In this document: positions 38,194 through 48,042 of the stretch, piece by piece | How positions within the stretch are numbered: the first letter of the stretch is position 1 | How the letters are laid out: every line of letters starts with the position of its first letter | DNA from: Gracilaria vermiculophylla | Taxonomy: Eukaryota > Rhodophyta > Florideophyceae > Gracilariales > Gracilariaceae | Reading direction: 5' to 3' | Length of the DNA: 64,000 bases | Assembly (NCBI GenBank): GCA_019155205.2 | Contig: JAHNZQ020000308.1 | Location: forward strand, 2,165,038-2,229,037 | Translations under genes and position numbers: made by a program | Notes under the pieces: generated by a model | The model's database searches: none | Told to the model about the DNA's origin: nothing | Seen by the model: the letters and a program-made list of their open reading frames with translations, nothing else

Positions 38194-39015
38194 ATGCCAT
38201 TGACCTCTAAATCTGAGCAGCTTGAGGCGGAGTTTGCTGCACAGTGTAAACAACTCCGTTGTGCGATAGAAGCGGCAGAGCTGGAGACGCTCCCGGAAAT
38301 CAGAGTGCAACTAGAAACGGTAAGGGAATTGCTCGCGCAAGGCACCGAATGGTGGACAAAATACGATGTGCGACGCAATTCAGAGGAGCTTGTTTCTCTT
38401 GAATTAAGTGTAGACAACGCATCAAGACGGCTCCGTCCACGAAGGAGATTTCGGTTTAGCAAGGTGCCACCTTCTGAAAGACCTGCAGTGCAACTTGAGG
38501 GCAAATCAGCTCTCCAGAAAGAGGCTCTTCCCTTGGGACGGTTAGGGAACGGACTTGTGGTAGATTCGAGAAGTATTCGGAATGGAAAAATAGAGCTCAG
38601 TGATCTAAACGGTAAGACTTTGGCCATCGTGGATTTGAATGATGTGAGCATCATTCTCCATGGAAGTCCAACAGCCGTTCAACTCAAAAATCTCACCCGC
38701 TGCGATGTGCAGAGTTTTCTTGTGAACGGTACCGTGTTTATCTCGGAATGCAAAGATTGTATTGTAAACGTAGGATGTCATCAACTCCGAATACATCAGT
38801 CCAAGAACTGTTCCTTATGGACATGCTCCAACTGTGCACCGATCATCGAAGGATGCGAGCAAATGCGCTTTGGAGAGTTGCAAATTCAAGGGCGCCAGGG
38901 TCATTGGGATGATGTCAAGGATTTCACCTGGCTACGTGAAGATCGTAGTCCAAACTGGGACTTGCTGGAAGCAATAAAGGTCTTTCCGGCACGCCCTACC
39001 GAGAATCAGGCATAA
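38194..39015 (+). CDS. TBCC: Tubulin-folding cofactor C (TBCC)
   Basis: The first in-frame ATG is 38194, giving 273 residues. The N-terminal third is helical (SEQLEAEFAAQCKQLRCAIE), as in the spectrin-like domain of cofactor C. The C-terminal C-CAP/TBCC beta-helix spans about residues 125-250: NGKIELSDLNGKTLAIVDLN, VQSFLVNGTVFISECKDC, HQLRIHQSKNCSLWTCSN and PIIEGCEQMRFG. HQLRIHQS occupies the place of the arginine-finger segment (QLRxHxS), and Arg is present, so GTPase activation on beta-tubulin is plausible. The DDVKDFTWLRED tail is also typical. Confidence 0.88.
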   Translation: MPLTSKSEQLEAEFAAQCKQLRCAIEAAELETLPEIRVQLETVRELLAQGTEWWTKYDVRRNSEELVSLELSVDNASRRLRPRRRFRFSKVPPSERPAVQLEGKSALQKEALPLGRLGNGLVVDSRSIRNGKIELSDLNGKTLAIVDLNDVSIILHGSPTAVQLKNLTRCDVQSFLVNGTVFISECKDCIVNVGCHQLRIHQSKNCSLWTCSNCAPIIEGCEQMRFGELQIQGRQGHWDDVKDFTWLREDRSPNWDLLEAIKVFPARPTENQA

Positions 39016-39231
39016 TTTGCGGCGCATCCGAAGTCTGGCGAGTCATGATGTTGGAATCTGGCTGTTGAGTATGTGAATAACTCGAATCGCCAAGTTCTCA
39101 TGTACCCTAAAGGTTGGAGAAAATCTACACAGCGACAGATAATGTTTATTTTGCTTCATTTCGAATCGGGCATCTTCTGGAGAAGACATTCAAGATTGAA
39201 GAACATTGAGGGTTTAAATTCTGTTTAAGAT

Positions 39232-40599
39232 TCAACCCTGACATACGTGATTCACACACCGTAATCCACGATCACAAACCCAGAACGGCTTGATTCCACA
39301 CGTTGAGCCGATGCCTCGTCCCCTCACACACTTCCTACGACCATACCCTTCGGCGCAAATGAGACTGTTCCTGCAAACGGACCCTTCTGACAGGCAATCC
39401 CCGCCTCTGCCAATCAGTCGCTTTCTGCATACTCCGTCAAGGCATCGCAGTCCTTTCTTACACAATTGAAGGGGATTTTGTCCACAGTAATCCTCTTGGC
39501 TTCTGGGAAGCATGCAGATCCAGCTTTTCCCGATTTCAGTACATATTGTGCCCTCTTCGCACACGGATCCCTTGCGTTTGCAATTGCCCCCTTCCGGAAT
39601 TTTCAGCTTGACGCAAACGCCTTCGAGGCATCGCAGCTTTTTCTCACAAACAGAGAAGTGGTTTGTTCCGCATCGGTTTCCAACTGGCCTCGGTTTCACA
39701 CAGATTTTCTTTTGTGCTGTTCCAGCACACAAAGCCCCTCGAACGCAGACAGAGTTACGACCAAGGCAGTTTCCCCCAAGAGGAATCCTGTGCCTCACGC
39801 AAATTCGTTTCGAGCATCGTAGTCCGGCCTTGCATACTTTGAATGGGTTCTCCCCGCAGCGTTTTCCGAGACCTTCGGGGATTACGCAACGCTTTCTGTT
39901 CCTGGTGCCAACACATACAGCTCCATTTTCACAAACAGCGTCACGGGCAAGACAACTTTTCCCAACGGGAACTTTGTACCCCATGCATACTCCATTTAAA
40001 CATCGTAAACCAGATGCGCAAACGAAGGGCGTTTGCATTCCACAAGGTTTTCCGAGCGATTGCGTCTTGATGCAGATTTTCCTTTCTGCTGGTCCAGAAC
40101 ACACTGTTCCATGCTCACAAACGGAACCGTATGCCGAACAGTTTTGTCCGCGAGGCACAACCGGTCGTGCACAGACACCATTACGGCATGTTAAGCCCTC
40201 ACGACAGACAAGAAACTGGTTTTTCCCGCACTCGTCTCCAATGTTTCCCGGTTTCATGCAAACCTTCAACTCCTGACTTCCAACGCAAACCGCACCATCC
40301 TCGCAAATGACTTCTTTGGGTGTGCAAACCTTGCCCACCGATACTGGTGGCCGGACACAAATATGATTCCTGCAGATCAAACCGGTCTCACAGGTCCAAT
40401 ATGGGTCTGACCCACACCTCTTTCCCAGAGTCATAGGAGTAATACAATGCATTCTGAACAATTGACCAGCGCATACCATGTGGCTTGGGCAGTGGTGGCA
40501 GCCAAAGTTTGGGGACCGAGTGGGCTTTTCCTGCACATTAGGTACCCCAAAACACAGCGTCACGAGTACCGTGAAGATGAAAAGACATTCAACCTTCAT
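39232..40599 (-). CDS. Secreted cysteine-rich repeat protein (about 13 four-Cys modules)
   Basis: ATG 40599 gives 455 residues. MKVECLFIFTVLVTLCFG is a signal peptide. The mature protein is a chain of about seven 62-residue repeats; the first is partial. Each repeat holds eight Cys in two four-Cys halves: C-x5-VC-x4-G-x2-C-x7-C and then CG-x5-VC-x3-GLRC-x4-C. Examples are VCEDGAVC-like and VCKAGLRCSKRIC-like segments. Lys and Arg are frequent, so the protein is basic. There is no membrane anchor. I do not recognise the family; an extracellular-matrix, defence or adhesion role is possible. The repeat units differ enough to be old rather than recent copies. Confidence 0.75.
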   Translation of the reverse strand: MKVECLFIFTVLVTLCFGVPNVQEKPTRSPNFGCHHCPSHMVCAGQLFRMHCITPMTLGKRCGSDPYWTCETGLICRNHICVRPPVSVGKVCTPKEVICEDGAVCVGSQELKVCMKPGNIGDECGKNQFLVCREGLTCRNGVCARPVVPRGQNCSAYGSVCEHGTVCSGPAERKICIKTQSLGKPCGMQTPFVCASGLRCLNGVCMGYKVPVGKSCLARDAVCENGAVCVGTRNRKRCVIPEGLGKRCGENPFKVCKAGLRCSKRICVRHRIPLGGNCLGRNSVCVRGALCAGTAQKKICVKPRPVGNRCGTNHFSVCEKKLRCLEGVCVKLKIPEGGNCKRKGSVCEEGTICTEIGKSWICMLPRSQEDYCGQNPLQLCKKGLRCLDGVCRKRLIGRGGDCLSEGSVCRNSLICAEGYGRRKCVRGRGIGSTCGIKPFWVCDRGLRCVNHVCQG

Positions 40600-42486
40600 G
40601 GTTGGAGGCGTTTGCTTGAAATTGTGAAACTATTGTATCCTGTATTCCTGTTATATACTGGCCAGTGAACTTCAGTCGGTGTTCATTCACTTGACCATGT
40701 GCTATGGCGATGGAACAAGAAAGATGTAATTATATGGTTAGAAGGAGATATGATTCTGCAGAAAATTTGCGTTGCATTGATTACTCACGCACATCAGAAG
40801 ATATCCTAGAAAAGGTAAGTTGTTACTTTGTCATTTTAGAAAATATTGATCGACTACAAGATTGATGCGACTCATCCACGAATGAGAATCTGACACCCCA
40901 TAACGATTGGTTGATGTCCGGACAGAATAGAGAGTGGTTGCGGTCGTTGTTATAAAAGCGATACCACAAAAGTTGGAGCGAAGAAGCACCAATGAAGTCT
41001 TGTTCAGTTTCTGCGGGGAGTTTGATACGATAGAGAATGTGAGAAATAAGAGTTACATAGATACAGTCATAGTTTAATTAAGAAAATCGGGCGATGATCC
41101 TAACTCGTGAAAATGCAATGTCTCCCACCCTTTTTTGGTAGTCAACTAAATATCAGACTTGCTGCACTATAATTTTTGCCTTTTCCTGAGAGAAAGCTTC
41201 GTCTAGAAGCTTTGATTCAGCTGTAGTAAAAGTTGATGCTCACAATAAAGAAGAAATTATGAACTATTTTAGAGTCTGGTCAACCTTACAATGATGTCTT
41301 GGTTGACATGCTACTTGCAATGTTATGAATGTGAATTATCAGTGACTGGAGAGGACAAAACTCCTTATAAGCAGGAGAGGCTTTGACCAAATGCAAAACT
41401 TTTACAAACATGAAAGTGAGGAGAGCACTGAAGTGGTGACCTAGAGAACTCTAAAAAAAAAACGATCAGCTTTGTTTGTGTAGACTTACAACGACTCCGA
41501 TCTATATCAGCATGACCTTGGTCATTTTTAAGGAGAACACGTACCGATCTATGTCAAATAATCAATTCTTGGCTGATCCCAGCCATTGAGGACATTTGCG
41601 ATGACCAGGACAGCGGAGGACCAGAAGAAATTGAGTCAAGTGCTCACAAAGAGCCGAAAAAGACTGGATTGACATGTAGTTTAAGCAAGCTTCCATAATT
41701 GGTTCTCATTTACAGAAAATGATGCAGACTGAGAAGAACGGTAAAGCACGCGCTGCAGAATGTCATTGCCTTCAATAACTCCATTGAATTTTAATGTGTT
41801 CTTAGGCAAATGCATGAGATTCGTGAAGCAAAATTGAGTTTAAACGAGCAGTTAAAGGGTGGAGCTAGAGGAGAAGCGCTGCAGAACTGCTTGAAACTGC
41901 TTGATAAATTCGTGATGGCAGTAGAAACAAATAGCACAGGTTAACGAAAACAGAGAGGCAAGACATCTTCGTGGAGAGATGAAATCCCTGGGTAGCAAGA
42001 CGCTGCAGCGAAGCAGTGAGAAGAAATCATGGAGATTTTGTTCTTTTTTTGGAGATGTACCGTAGAAAAGAAGTGTACGTGAAACAAAAGCGCTCGTTTC
42101 ATCTTTTCTAATACCAATGAAGTCTGCAAAGAAAAGTTAGAACGACATGAAGAAAGGCAGAATGAAAAGAGTTAGAGAAAAAATAAAGCTGTCAGCTACT
42201 TGTTTTTGAGTCGGCTAGCAAAGGTAACGCGGTCACTGAATTGTGGGTTCCATTTTTGTGTCTTGTTCGCATCGCCGACAGGTTTCAGATTCTCAAGTTT
42301 GCACCCTTTCGCCTCGGAATTTTCTGTTCGATACGTTGCGGAGTGCCATCCACTCATCTGCATTCACAGGGAAACACAGCAACGAATTCTTACGTTCGGC
42401 ATGCAGACGTTTTCGTGAGCAACCTCTCTACTTCCTGCAAAACAAACAGAGAGAACAGCAGCTTTGAGAAGCAGCGCGGAAACGCC
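40600..42486. other. 1.9-kb AT-rich region with possible unrecognised exons on +
   Basis: No continuous gene. Several short coding-like stretches lie on the + strand. 40704-40814 begins with ATG and ends at AAG before GTAAGT, a good splice donor. 41592-41665 is helical in one frame. 41803-41944 (QMHEIREAKLSLNEQLKGG onward) follows a TTCTTAG acceptor and ends with a stop. I could not join them into one frame, so I list them as candidates only. Multi-exon gene, pseudogene and chance all remain possible. Confidence 0.3.
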
Positions 42487-42705
42487 ATGGGTGATTTGGA
42501 AGAAGAATACTCTGACGCGGACTTGGATTCCGGAGATGATGATGACAATCTTCCTTCTATGGTTAGCTCACGCAATGCCACGACTTCAGGTTCTCAGTCA
42601 AGAGCTTTCGTGCCCTTTTACACCCATCTTGGAGGGGACGATCTTGACGATGAGTACGTACCCCTTAGCCTTCTGTTTCAAGAGCCATCAATGACCAACA
42701 GCTAA
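42487..42705 (+). CDS. Possible small acidic protein
   Basis: ATG 42487 opens 72 codons, starting MGDLEEEYSDADLDSGDDDD, a strongly acidic segment followed by Ser/Thr. A GTACGT donor at 42654 and an AATACAG acceptor ending at 42727 could make a 74-bp intron and a shorter acidic end. I do not recognise the family. It converges on the R3H/G-patch gene. The acidic bias makes coding plausible, but length gives little support. Confidence 0.3.
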   Translation: MGDLEEEYSDADLDSGDDDDNLPSMVSSRNATTSGSQSRAFVPFYTHLGGDDLDDEYVPLSLLFQEPSMTNS

Positions 42706-42754
42706 CAAAGCACGCTTCGTAATACAGCAATTTGGAATGATAGCCCTCCGCGCT

Positions 42755-43843
42755 TTAACAGCCGAGTCCTGCTCGTGTGCGTCGACGTTCAGCAGCTAAT
42801 GGCTCCTTGACTCCTTCGCCTTCAGCCCCGAGCCCTTGTCCTTCCCTCCAACCCATGCGCTCTAACATACCAAAGCCAACGTTTGCCCTTCCAACCTTTT
42901 CTTCCTGCCTGTTATCTATTTTCCCATTCTTCTTAGAGCGAGCTCGTGCGCGTAAACCAATATTGGTTATCCTATCATTCATAAATAACTCCATCTTCCG
43001 CTGTTTCCGTTCCATCCGCACACGTCTCCTACGATCGCTCTGTTTTTCCGTACCAAGCTTCTTTGGTTTTTCAGAAAAAAGGATGGCTACTGTTTCTTCA
43101 ACAATCTCTTTGAATTCTACCTTTGTCAAAGGAACATCTTGGTGCATGTCCATGCTCATCACAACCCTTCGATACTTTCCTGTACCATTTGACTTGGAAG
43201 TTGCTCCCATTGCTTCGGCAACCTTGTGCAATGCCAGACGGACAACAGCGCTTTTGTCAGGGTTGCAAACGTACTGCATCTCCGTCCTATCCGGGGCGGT
43301 GAAAAAATCGAACGCCTGTAGACTTTGTTCAATCACTGAGTGAGATAGAGATGGTAAAGAAGAAGAACCCTCATGCCATGCTGTTATTAGGTGGTCCTCG
43401 ACCGCATCAGAGCGTCGAGATGCGGCTTGTGCAATTGGCCGACGTTGCAAAAAGATGTCAGACACGTCATAATGTGTCGGTGGGGATGAACCCTGGTCTG
43501 CCTGTTGCAATTGGACATCAGACGTGTGAGGATGTTGCGTTGGGGGCGTCTCGTGGGAGGCGCCCGGGAGATCCATATCGGACAGGTCCGAAGCGGAGCC
43601 GTTCTCGACAAGATTGGAGATGTAGTCTTCGGCGGCAGAAGAAAGCGAGAGAGAAGAGCAATCTTCAGAATCAACGATGGAAGGTGGGTGTTCAGAGTCA
43701 CTCAAGACAGCATGCGCAACGGCGTCCCGTCTGGCACGGCCACTCACCTGGTGGGCGTCGTTGCGGTTGGTTTGGTGGCTGACACTGCGACTCGCCATGC
43801 GGTCGTTGCGACGTTTGTTGCGACGTTTCTTACGAGTTGGCAT
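42755..43843 (-). CDS. R3H and G-patch domain protein (Sqs1-like)
   Basis: The first in-frame ATG is 43843, giving 362 residues. The N-terminus is very basic (MPTRKKRRNKRRNDRM). A Ser/Asp-rich middle part is followed by an R3H-like segment near residues 210-260 (LALHKVAEAMGATSKSNG, then YRRVVMSMDM). The C-terminus is a G-patch: VGFGMLERMGWREGQGLGAE with the closing LAAERRRTRAGLG. The combination matches yeast Sqs1/Pfa1 and relatives, which stimulate the DEAH helicase Prp43 in splicing and ribosome assembly. The order R3H then G-patch is the same. Partner helicase is not in the window. Confidence 0.8.
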   Translation of the reverse strand: MPTRKKRRNKRRNDRMASRSVSHQTNRNDAHQVSGRARRDAVAHAVLSDSEHPPSIVDSEDCSSLSLSSAAEDYISNLVENGSASDLSDMDLPGASHETPPTQHPHTSDVQLQQADQGSSPPTHYDVSDIFLQRRPIAQAASRRSDAVEDHLITAWHEGSSSLPSLSHSVIEQSLQAFDFFTAPDRTEMQYVCNPDKSAVVRLALHKVAEAMGATSKSNGTGKYRRVVMSMDMHQDVPLTKVEFKEIVEETVAILFSEKPKKLGTEKQSDRRRRVRMERKQRKMELFMNDRITNIGLRARARSKKNGKIDNRQEEKVGRANVGFGMLERMGWREGQGLGAEGEGVKEPLAAERRRTRAGLGC

Positions 43844-44593
43844 TGCGGGGCGGTTCTTTCGGCGCAAGAGCGGTAGTAACCAGTCGATATCTGACCCGCA
43901 ACCAAGCCAGTTAGAGGGTTGGGAGAAGCAGCTTCCACGCAAGAAGCTGAGCTGAACAGGCTTGCTTCCTGCGCTTGATTTTGAGCGATATACTCAGAAA
44001 AAACGCTTCAAACCCGAAGAGCAAAAGAACAGTGAGACCAGTCCACTTCTCAGACCCGGTCGAGCGAAACTGCAAGTCCAAACCGAAAATGACTTCGCTG
44101 TGGAAAATGCGTGAGACGAATCTGCTCACTCAGCGGTGATGTTGTCCCACTTCTAAAGAACTCAGGTGCTCGGTGTCCCATTGTCGTTCTCGAAACACGT
44201 CCAAAAAATCTAGGCATACAGCGCAAAACGAGACTCAGGCAGAAGCCCACGTTCAATGACAATTATTTACAATTGGCAAAAATTGAAATTCATAGAATAT
44301 ATTCCTGTTAAATATAATTTGCAATTTAACAAAAAAGAATCATTTTTTTTTCAGCAACTACTATAAGTGCCGCAGAATCGCTAGGCGATCAAATATAATG
44401 AAGAACAATTCTAGAGCAATGAAAACAATATGCAACAATTTTTACGTCCCGCCCGAATGTCCATCCAACGATTTTGCTCAAATGCAAGTGTGTACAACGA
44501 ATGCAATTTTCTTTTAAGAGCGATGAGACTCGCAATGCTACCATGTGTGTTTTTTGCTTGATCTCGACAGAAAGTTTAGATACAGCTTCACCA
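43844..44593. other. Intergenic region
   Basis: 750 bp between two minus-strand genes. The part around 44260-44400 is AT-rich with oligo-T and oligo-A runs. Nothing gene-like is seen. Confidence 0.45.
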
Positions 44594-45385
44594 TCAATTA
44601 AAAGAAGCGTATTTGGGATGACTATACTTTCTTCTGAAAAGCTCAGATAAATCTTTTCCCGACTTGGGTATCTTAACAAAACCATCGCTTTCCACATACC
44701 CTGGTTTGTCATAGTCTGAGCAATCACAGCGGGTCACAGCAGAAATTTTGAATGGATGCGATGGTCGGGTACAAAACGGATTTCCAATCGATCGAGGAAG
44801 ATTATCAGCTTTAGTTTTTCGCTCGTCGTCTGCAATCACTCTCGTACGACGGTTATTGATAGAGTGATAAAATTTCTGATTTTTTTCAAAATTTTCCCAA
44901 TCTTCCAGGAGGCATTGATATCGTGTCTTGCGTACGCGCCTTTCATTTCGATGACAATGATTATGGTGGCTTACTCGTGCATTTTCGAATGAGTTTAGTC
45001 GAGGTGTACGCGATATTTGAGCATGATTCTTCTGATTCAGGGAGTGGTGAACGTCTTCGCCTTTGAATGCGTGATTATGAGAAGACGTGTGTGGATGAGA
45101 CAAATATGAATTTGTGTGGTGTGGAGCAGATTCATTTGAATGAGGGACAGAAGAACGACCAGATGGTATAATCTTTGCAGGACAAGGGGCAGCAGGGGCA
45201 AATGCCAAATGGTGGAGACTGGATGGTGAGGAAGGTTTTCGGAGGGGAGCAATTGGTTGTAATAAGGTGCGAGTGACGGAGACATGAACGTGAGGTTTCA
45301 GTATAAAACGCGGCAGTGTTCTGCGACATTCTTCGCGCAATTTGGAAATGGGGGATTTTGAGTGCAGGGCCCGGCGGCGAGGCAT
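44594..45385 (-). CDS. Unrecognised basic His/Ser-rich protein
   Basis: The first in-frame ATG is 45385, giving 263 residues. The protein is basic and rich in His, Ser, Pro and Arg; one part is a run of spaced His (SAPHHTNSYLSHPHTSSHNH). A segment near residue 170 (QCLLEDWENFEKNQKFYHS) is helical and is the best candidate for a conserved core. A CDCSDYD motif lies near residue 225. I do not recognise a family. The 790-bp frame in ordinary-composition DNA supports a real gene, but no motif confirms it. Confidence 0.5.
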   Translation of the reverse strand: MPRRRALHSKSPISKLREECRRTLPRFILKPHVHVSVTRTLLQPIAPLRKPSSPSSLHHLAFAPAAPCPAKIIPSGRSSVPHSNESAPHHTNSYLSHPHTSSHNHAFKGEDVHHSLNQKNHAQISRTPRLNSFENARVSHHNHCHRNERRVRKTRYQCLLEDWENFEKNQKFYHSINNRRTRVIADDERKTKADNLPRSIGNPFCTRPSHPFKISAVTRCDCSDYDKPGYVESDGFVKIPKSGKDLSELFRRKYSHPKYASFN

Positions 45386-46740
45386 GCTCAGCAGAAGCTG
45401 GGTAAGCAGAGTTCTCGGCAAGACCAGGAGTGAAGAGTGCTGTGGCGGTGGGCAGGGAAATGTCGGAGGCTTGCGGGGTTTGGACGGGGCGAGTGCCCAT
45501 GCGGGGGAGTGGGGGCGGTATTTATACTGTTCGGCAGCGCAGCGACGACGAGCGCGAAACGGGCGGCAGGGCACACTGTGGAGCGCCGATTTTGAGCGAC
45601 GTGGCGTTTAAGCGGCGCGCAAGCCGTGCGGCATGGCTCGGGCGGACGGCGCGCGCGCATTGGTGAACGCACGGCGACGGCGCTACAAGCACGGCGCGCG
45701 CGGGTGCACAAAGGTTGCACCGGTGGTGCACGAGTGCGCGACGAGGGCGCGGTGTGGCGTGCGGAGGCTGCGTGTGGTGCCGGGACGAGGTGCGCGGCGC
45801 GGGACGAGTGCTCGGCGCGGGACGAGTGCTCGGCGCGGGACGCGCGCGTAGGCGCAGAGGCTGGCGCGGGGCGCGCCGACTGCGGTCACGGAGGGCGACG
45901 CGAGCGGCGGCGGCGGCGGCGGCGCGCGGCGGACCAGGACTCGGCCGGCGCGCGCGGCGGGGGCGTGGCGGGGGCGCGGCGGGGGCGCGGCGGGGGCGCG
46001 GCGGGGGCGCGGCGGGGGCGCAGCGTGTCGCGGCGCGATTGGCGCGGGGAGCGCGGGGGGGCTGCGGCCGGCGAGTGATTTGGAAAAAGGCATGGAAGGA
46101 ACGGCGTCGGAAATGCGGTCGCGCGCGTGATGATCGGAGGCGGTTGCGCCTTACAGCGCGCGGCGCGCGCGGCGCACGCTGTCAGCCCGCGCACGGCGCG
46201 GCGCGGCGCGGCGCGGCGCGGCGCGGTGTGCGGCGGCGCCTTTGACGACGCGCCGCGAGCGCGTGCTAGGCAGCCGGCCTCGCGGCGCGCAGCACACGCC
46301 GCGCGCGCGCGCGCGCGAGAGCTTCGCGCGCGCGCGCACGTGCTGCGCGCCACGCCCGTGCGGCGCGCGCCCGGCCGCGCCGCGCCCGGCCGCGCCGCGC
46401 CGCGCCGTGCCGCGCCGCGCTCGTGCGCTCCCTCCCACCGCCGCTCGCTCCTCACGTCGCGCGCCGCCATTAAGTCCTCGCGCCGCGCCTATGTGAATCG
46501 CCTGTCGCCTGCGCCCCCCGGCCCGTCCCCGCGTGGCCTCCTACACTGCCCGCCGCCCCGCCCTTCGAAATGACCCCCGCCTCCCCCCCTGCCTCCCCCC
46601 CGGCCTTCCCCCCTGCCTCCCCCCCTGCCTCTCTTCCTGCGCGCCGCCCAGCTCCCTCATCCCCCGCCCGCACCCCATCCCACCCCACCTCTACCGTCTG
46701 AGACCTCCGCGCCCGCCCCCCGCGCCCCCCCGCTCCCGCA
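45386..46740. promoter_or_regulatory. GC-rich divergent region between the His/Ser-rich gene and IPK1
   Basis: 1.36 kb with GC above the rest of the window. It holds an 11-bp G-run tandem repeat near 45953-46019, GGCGC strings near 46190-46230, CGCGCG runs near 46305-46340, and long C runs at about 46569-46632 before IPK1. Frames on both strands are open by composition alone. This looks like a CpG-island-type bidirectional promoter. Confidence 0.4.
45953..46019 (+). repeat. 11-bp G-rich tandem repeat, six units (potential G-quadruplex)
   Basis: The unit CGCGGCGGGGG recurs six times, putting six G5 runs at 11-base spacing on the + strand. Four such runs satisfy the usual quadruplex rule. Confidence 0.9.
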
Positions 46741-48042
46741 ATGTCGTGCTTCCGCCCCCGCGTCTCCGCCGACCACCAGCCGCAAGCCCCCGCCGCCCGC
46801 CTCCCCGCTCCCTTCCCTGCCCTCCCCCCCCCCAACCACTGGACATATCGAATCGAGGGCGCCCAGAAGATTATCTTCTCCAACGCCCCCTCCGACAACC
46901 CGCAAATTCTCGTCATCTACGCCGTCAAGAACCACCCGTGCGCCCCCCTGCAGACCGTCTCCGCCGCACCGCAGGCCCTCTTCCGCCGCCATCTCTCCGC
47001 CTACCTCCTGCCGCACCACTCCGTCACCCTCACCCCGGCTTATATCAAGCACCTCTCGCAGCGCGCCACCCCGCTGCGCCCCCCGCACCGCCGAACCGCC
47101 TCCCACATCTCCCCGCACAACCGCGCCGCCTCGCTCTACCCGGACGTCGCCTTCCACTTTGGCCCCAACACCACCCTCGTCGAAATCAAGCCCAAGGCCG
47201 CCCTCCTGTCGCGCTCCAAGCTCATCCCGCCCAACATCGCCGTCACCCTACAAAAGTACACCCGCCCGCCGTATCACATCAAGAACTACCTCCTGCAGAG
47301 CGGCGCCCTGCCGCACAGGCCCTACAGCCCGTCTCACCTGCTCAGCGACGACATCCCCACCGTGTCCAGCGCCATCTCCAGCCTGCTCACCGACCACTCG
47401 CGCGGCCTGCGCGTCTTCCGCTCGGGCGAACCCTGCGACCCGGCCCACCACCTACACGAGCTGCGCGCCGCCGCCCACGCCATCGTCGTGGACAACCACT
47501 GCGCCAAGGGCATCATGGCCATCCAGGCCGCCGACCTCATCGACAACATTGGCGCCGAAATCATCATGAGGCACCTCATCCGCCGCGTCGGCGAGCAGCA
47601 CGCCGCAAAGCTCGTGCGCCGCGCCCTGTACACCGCCCACTCCATCCCCCACCACGACCACATCACCTACAAGACCTCCGCGCAGGCCCACGCCCAGCAC
47701 AGCGCCGCCGAGCATGCAAACGCGCTCAAGGCCGCCCAGGCGCTGTCCGTCACCGCCTCTGTGCAGCTGCTTGCGGGCTTTCTGCAGGCCGCTGCCGCCA
47801 GGGACTGCTCCATGATGATTGCCTTATGTAAACTTGATGACGTGCAACAGTCTTATCCTCAAGCCATGGTTGTGCAGGTGCACGGCGTGCAGTGGCTCGC
47901 CGCTCTGTGGGTCATTGATACTGACGAGAAACACATCGCAAAGATCCTTGGAAAGTGGGGCGTTGATGACCGCAAACGCGCCTCCATGCTGGGCAGCATC
48001 GTCTCGTCGTGTAGCGGCGCCAGTCAGCTGCAGGGCACCTGA
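46741..48042 (+). CDS. IPK1: Inositol-pentakisphosphate 2-kinase (IPK1)
   Basis: ATG 46741 gives 433 residues. IPK1 phosphorylates the 2-position of inositol pentakisphosphate to make phytate (InsP6). Family signatures are present: WTYRIEGAQKIIF near residue 34 (nucleotide-binding lobe), LVEIKPK at 146-152, YHIKNYLLQSG near 178, YSPSHLLSDD followed by LRVFRSGE near 223, and DCSMMIAL near 355 with a closing WVIDTDEKH. The usual Cys/His zinc site is not obvious. The first 1.07 kb has almost only C- or G-ending codons, while the last 230 bp is of ordinary composition, which is unusual within one gene. Confidence 0.85.
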   Translation: MSCFRPRVSADHQPQAPAARLPAPFPALPPPNHWTYRIEGAQKIIFSNAPSDNPQILVIYAVKNHPCAPLQTVSAAPQALFRRHLSAYLLPHHSVTLTPAYIKHLSQRATPLRPPHRRTASHISPHNRAASLYPDVAFHFGPNTTLVEIKPKAALLSRSKLIPPNIAVTLQKYTRPPYHIKNYLLQSGALPHRPYSPSHLLSDDIPTVSSAISSLLTDHSRGLRVFRSGEPCDPAHHLHELRAAAHAIVVDNHCAKGIMAIQAADLIDNIGAEIIMRHLIRRVGEQHAAKLVRRALYTAHSIPHHDHITYKTSAQAHAQHSAAEHANALKAAQALSVTASVQLLAGFLQAAAARDCSMMIALCKLDDVQQSYPQAMVVQVHGVQWLAALWVIDTDEKHIAKILGKWGVDDRKRASMLGSIVSSCSGASQLQGT

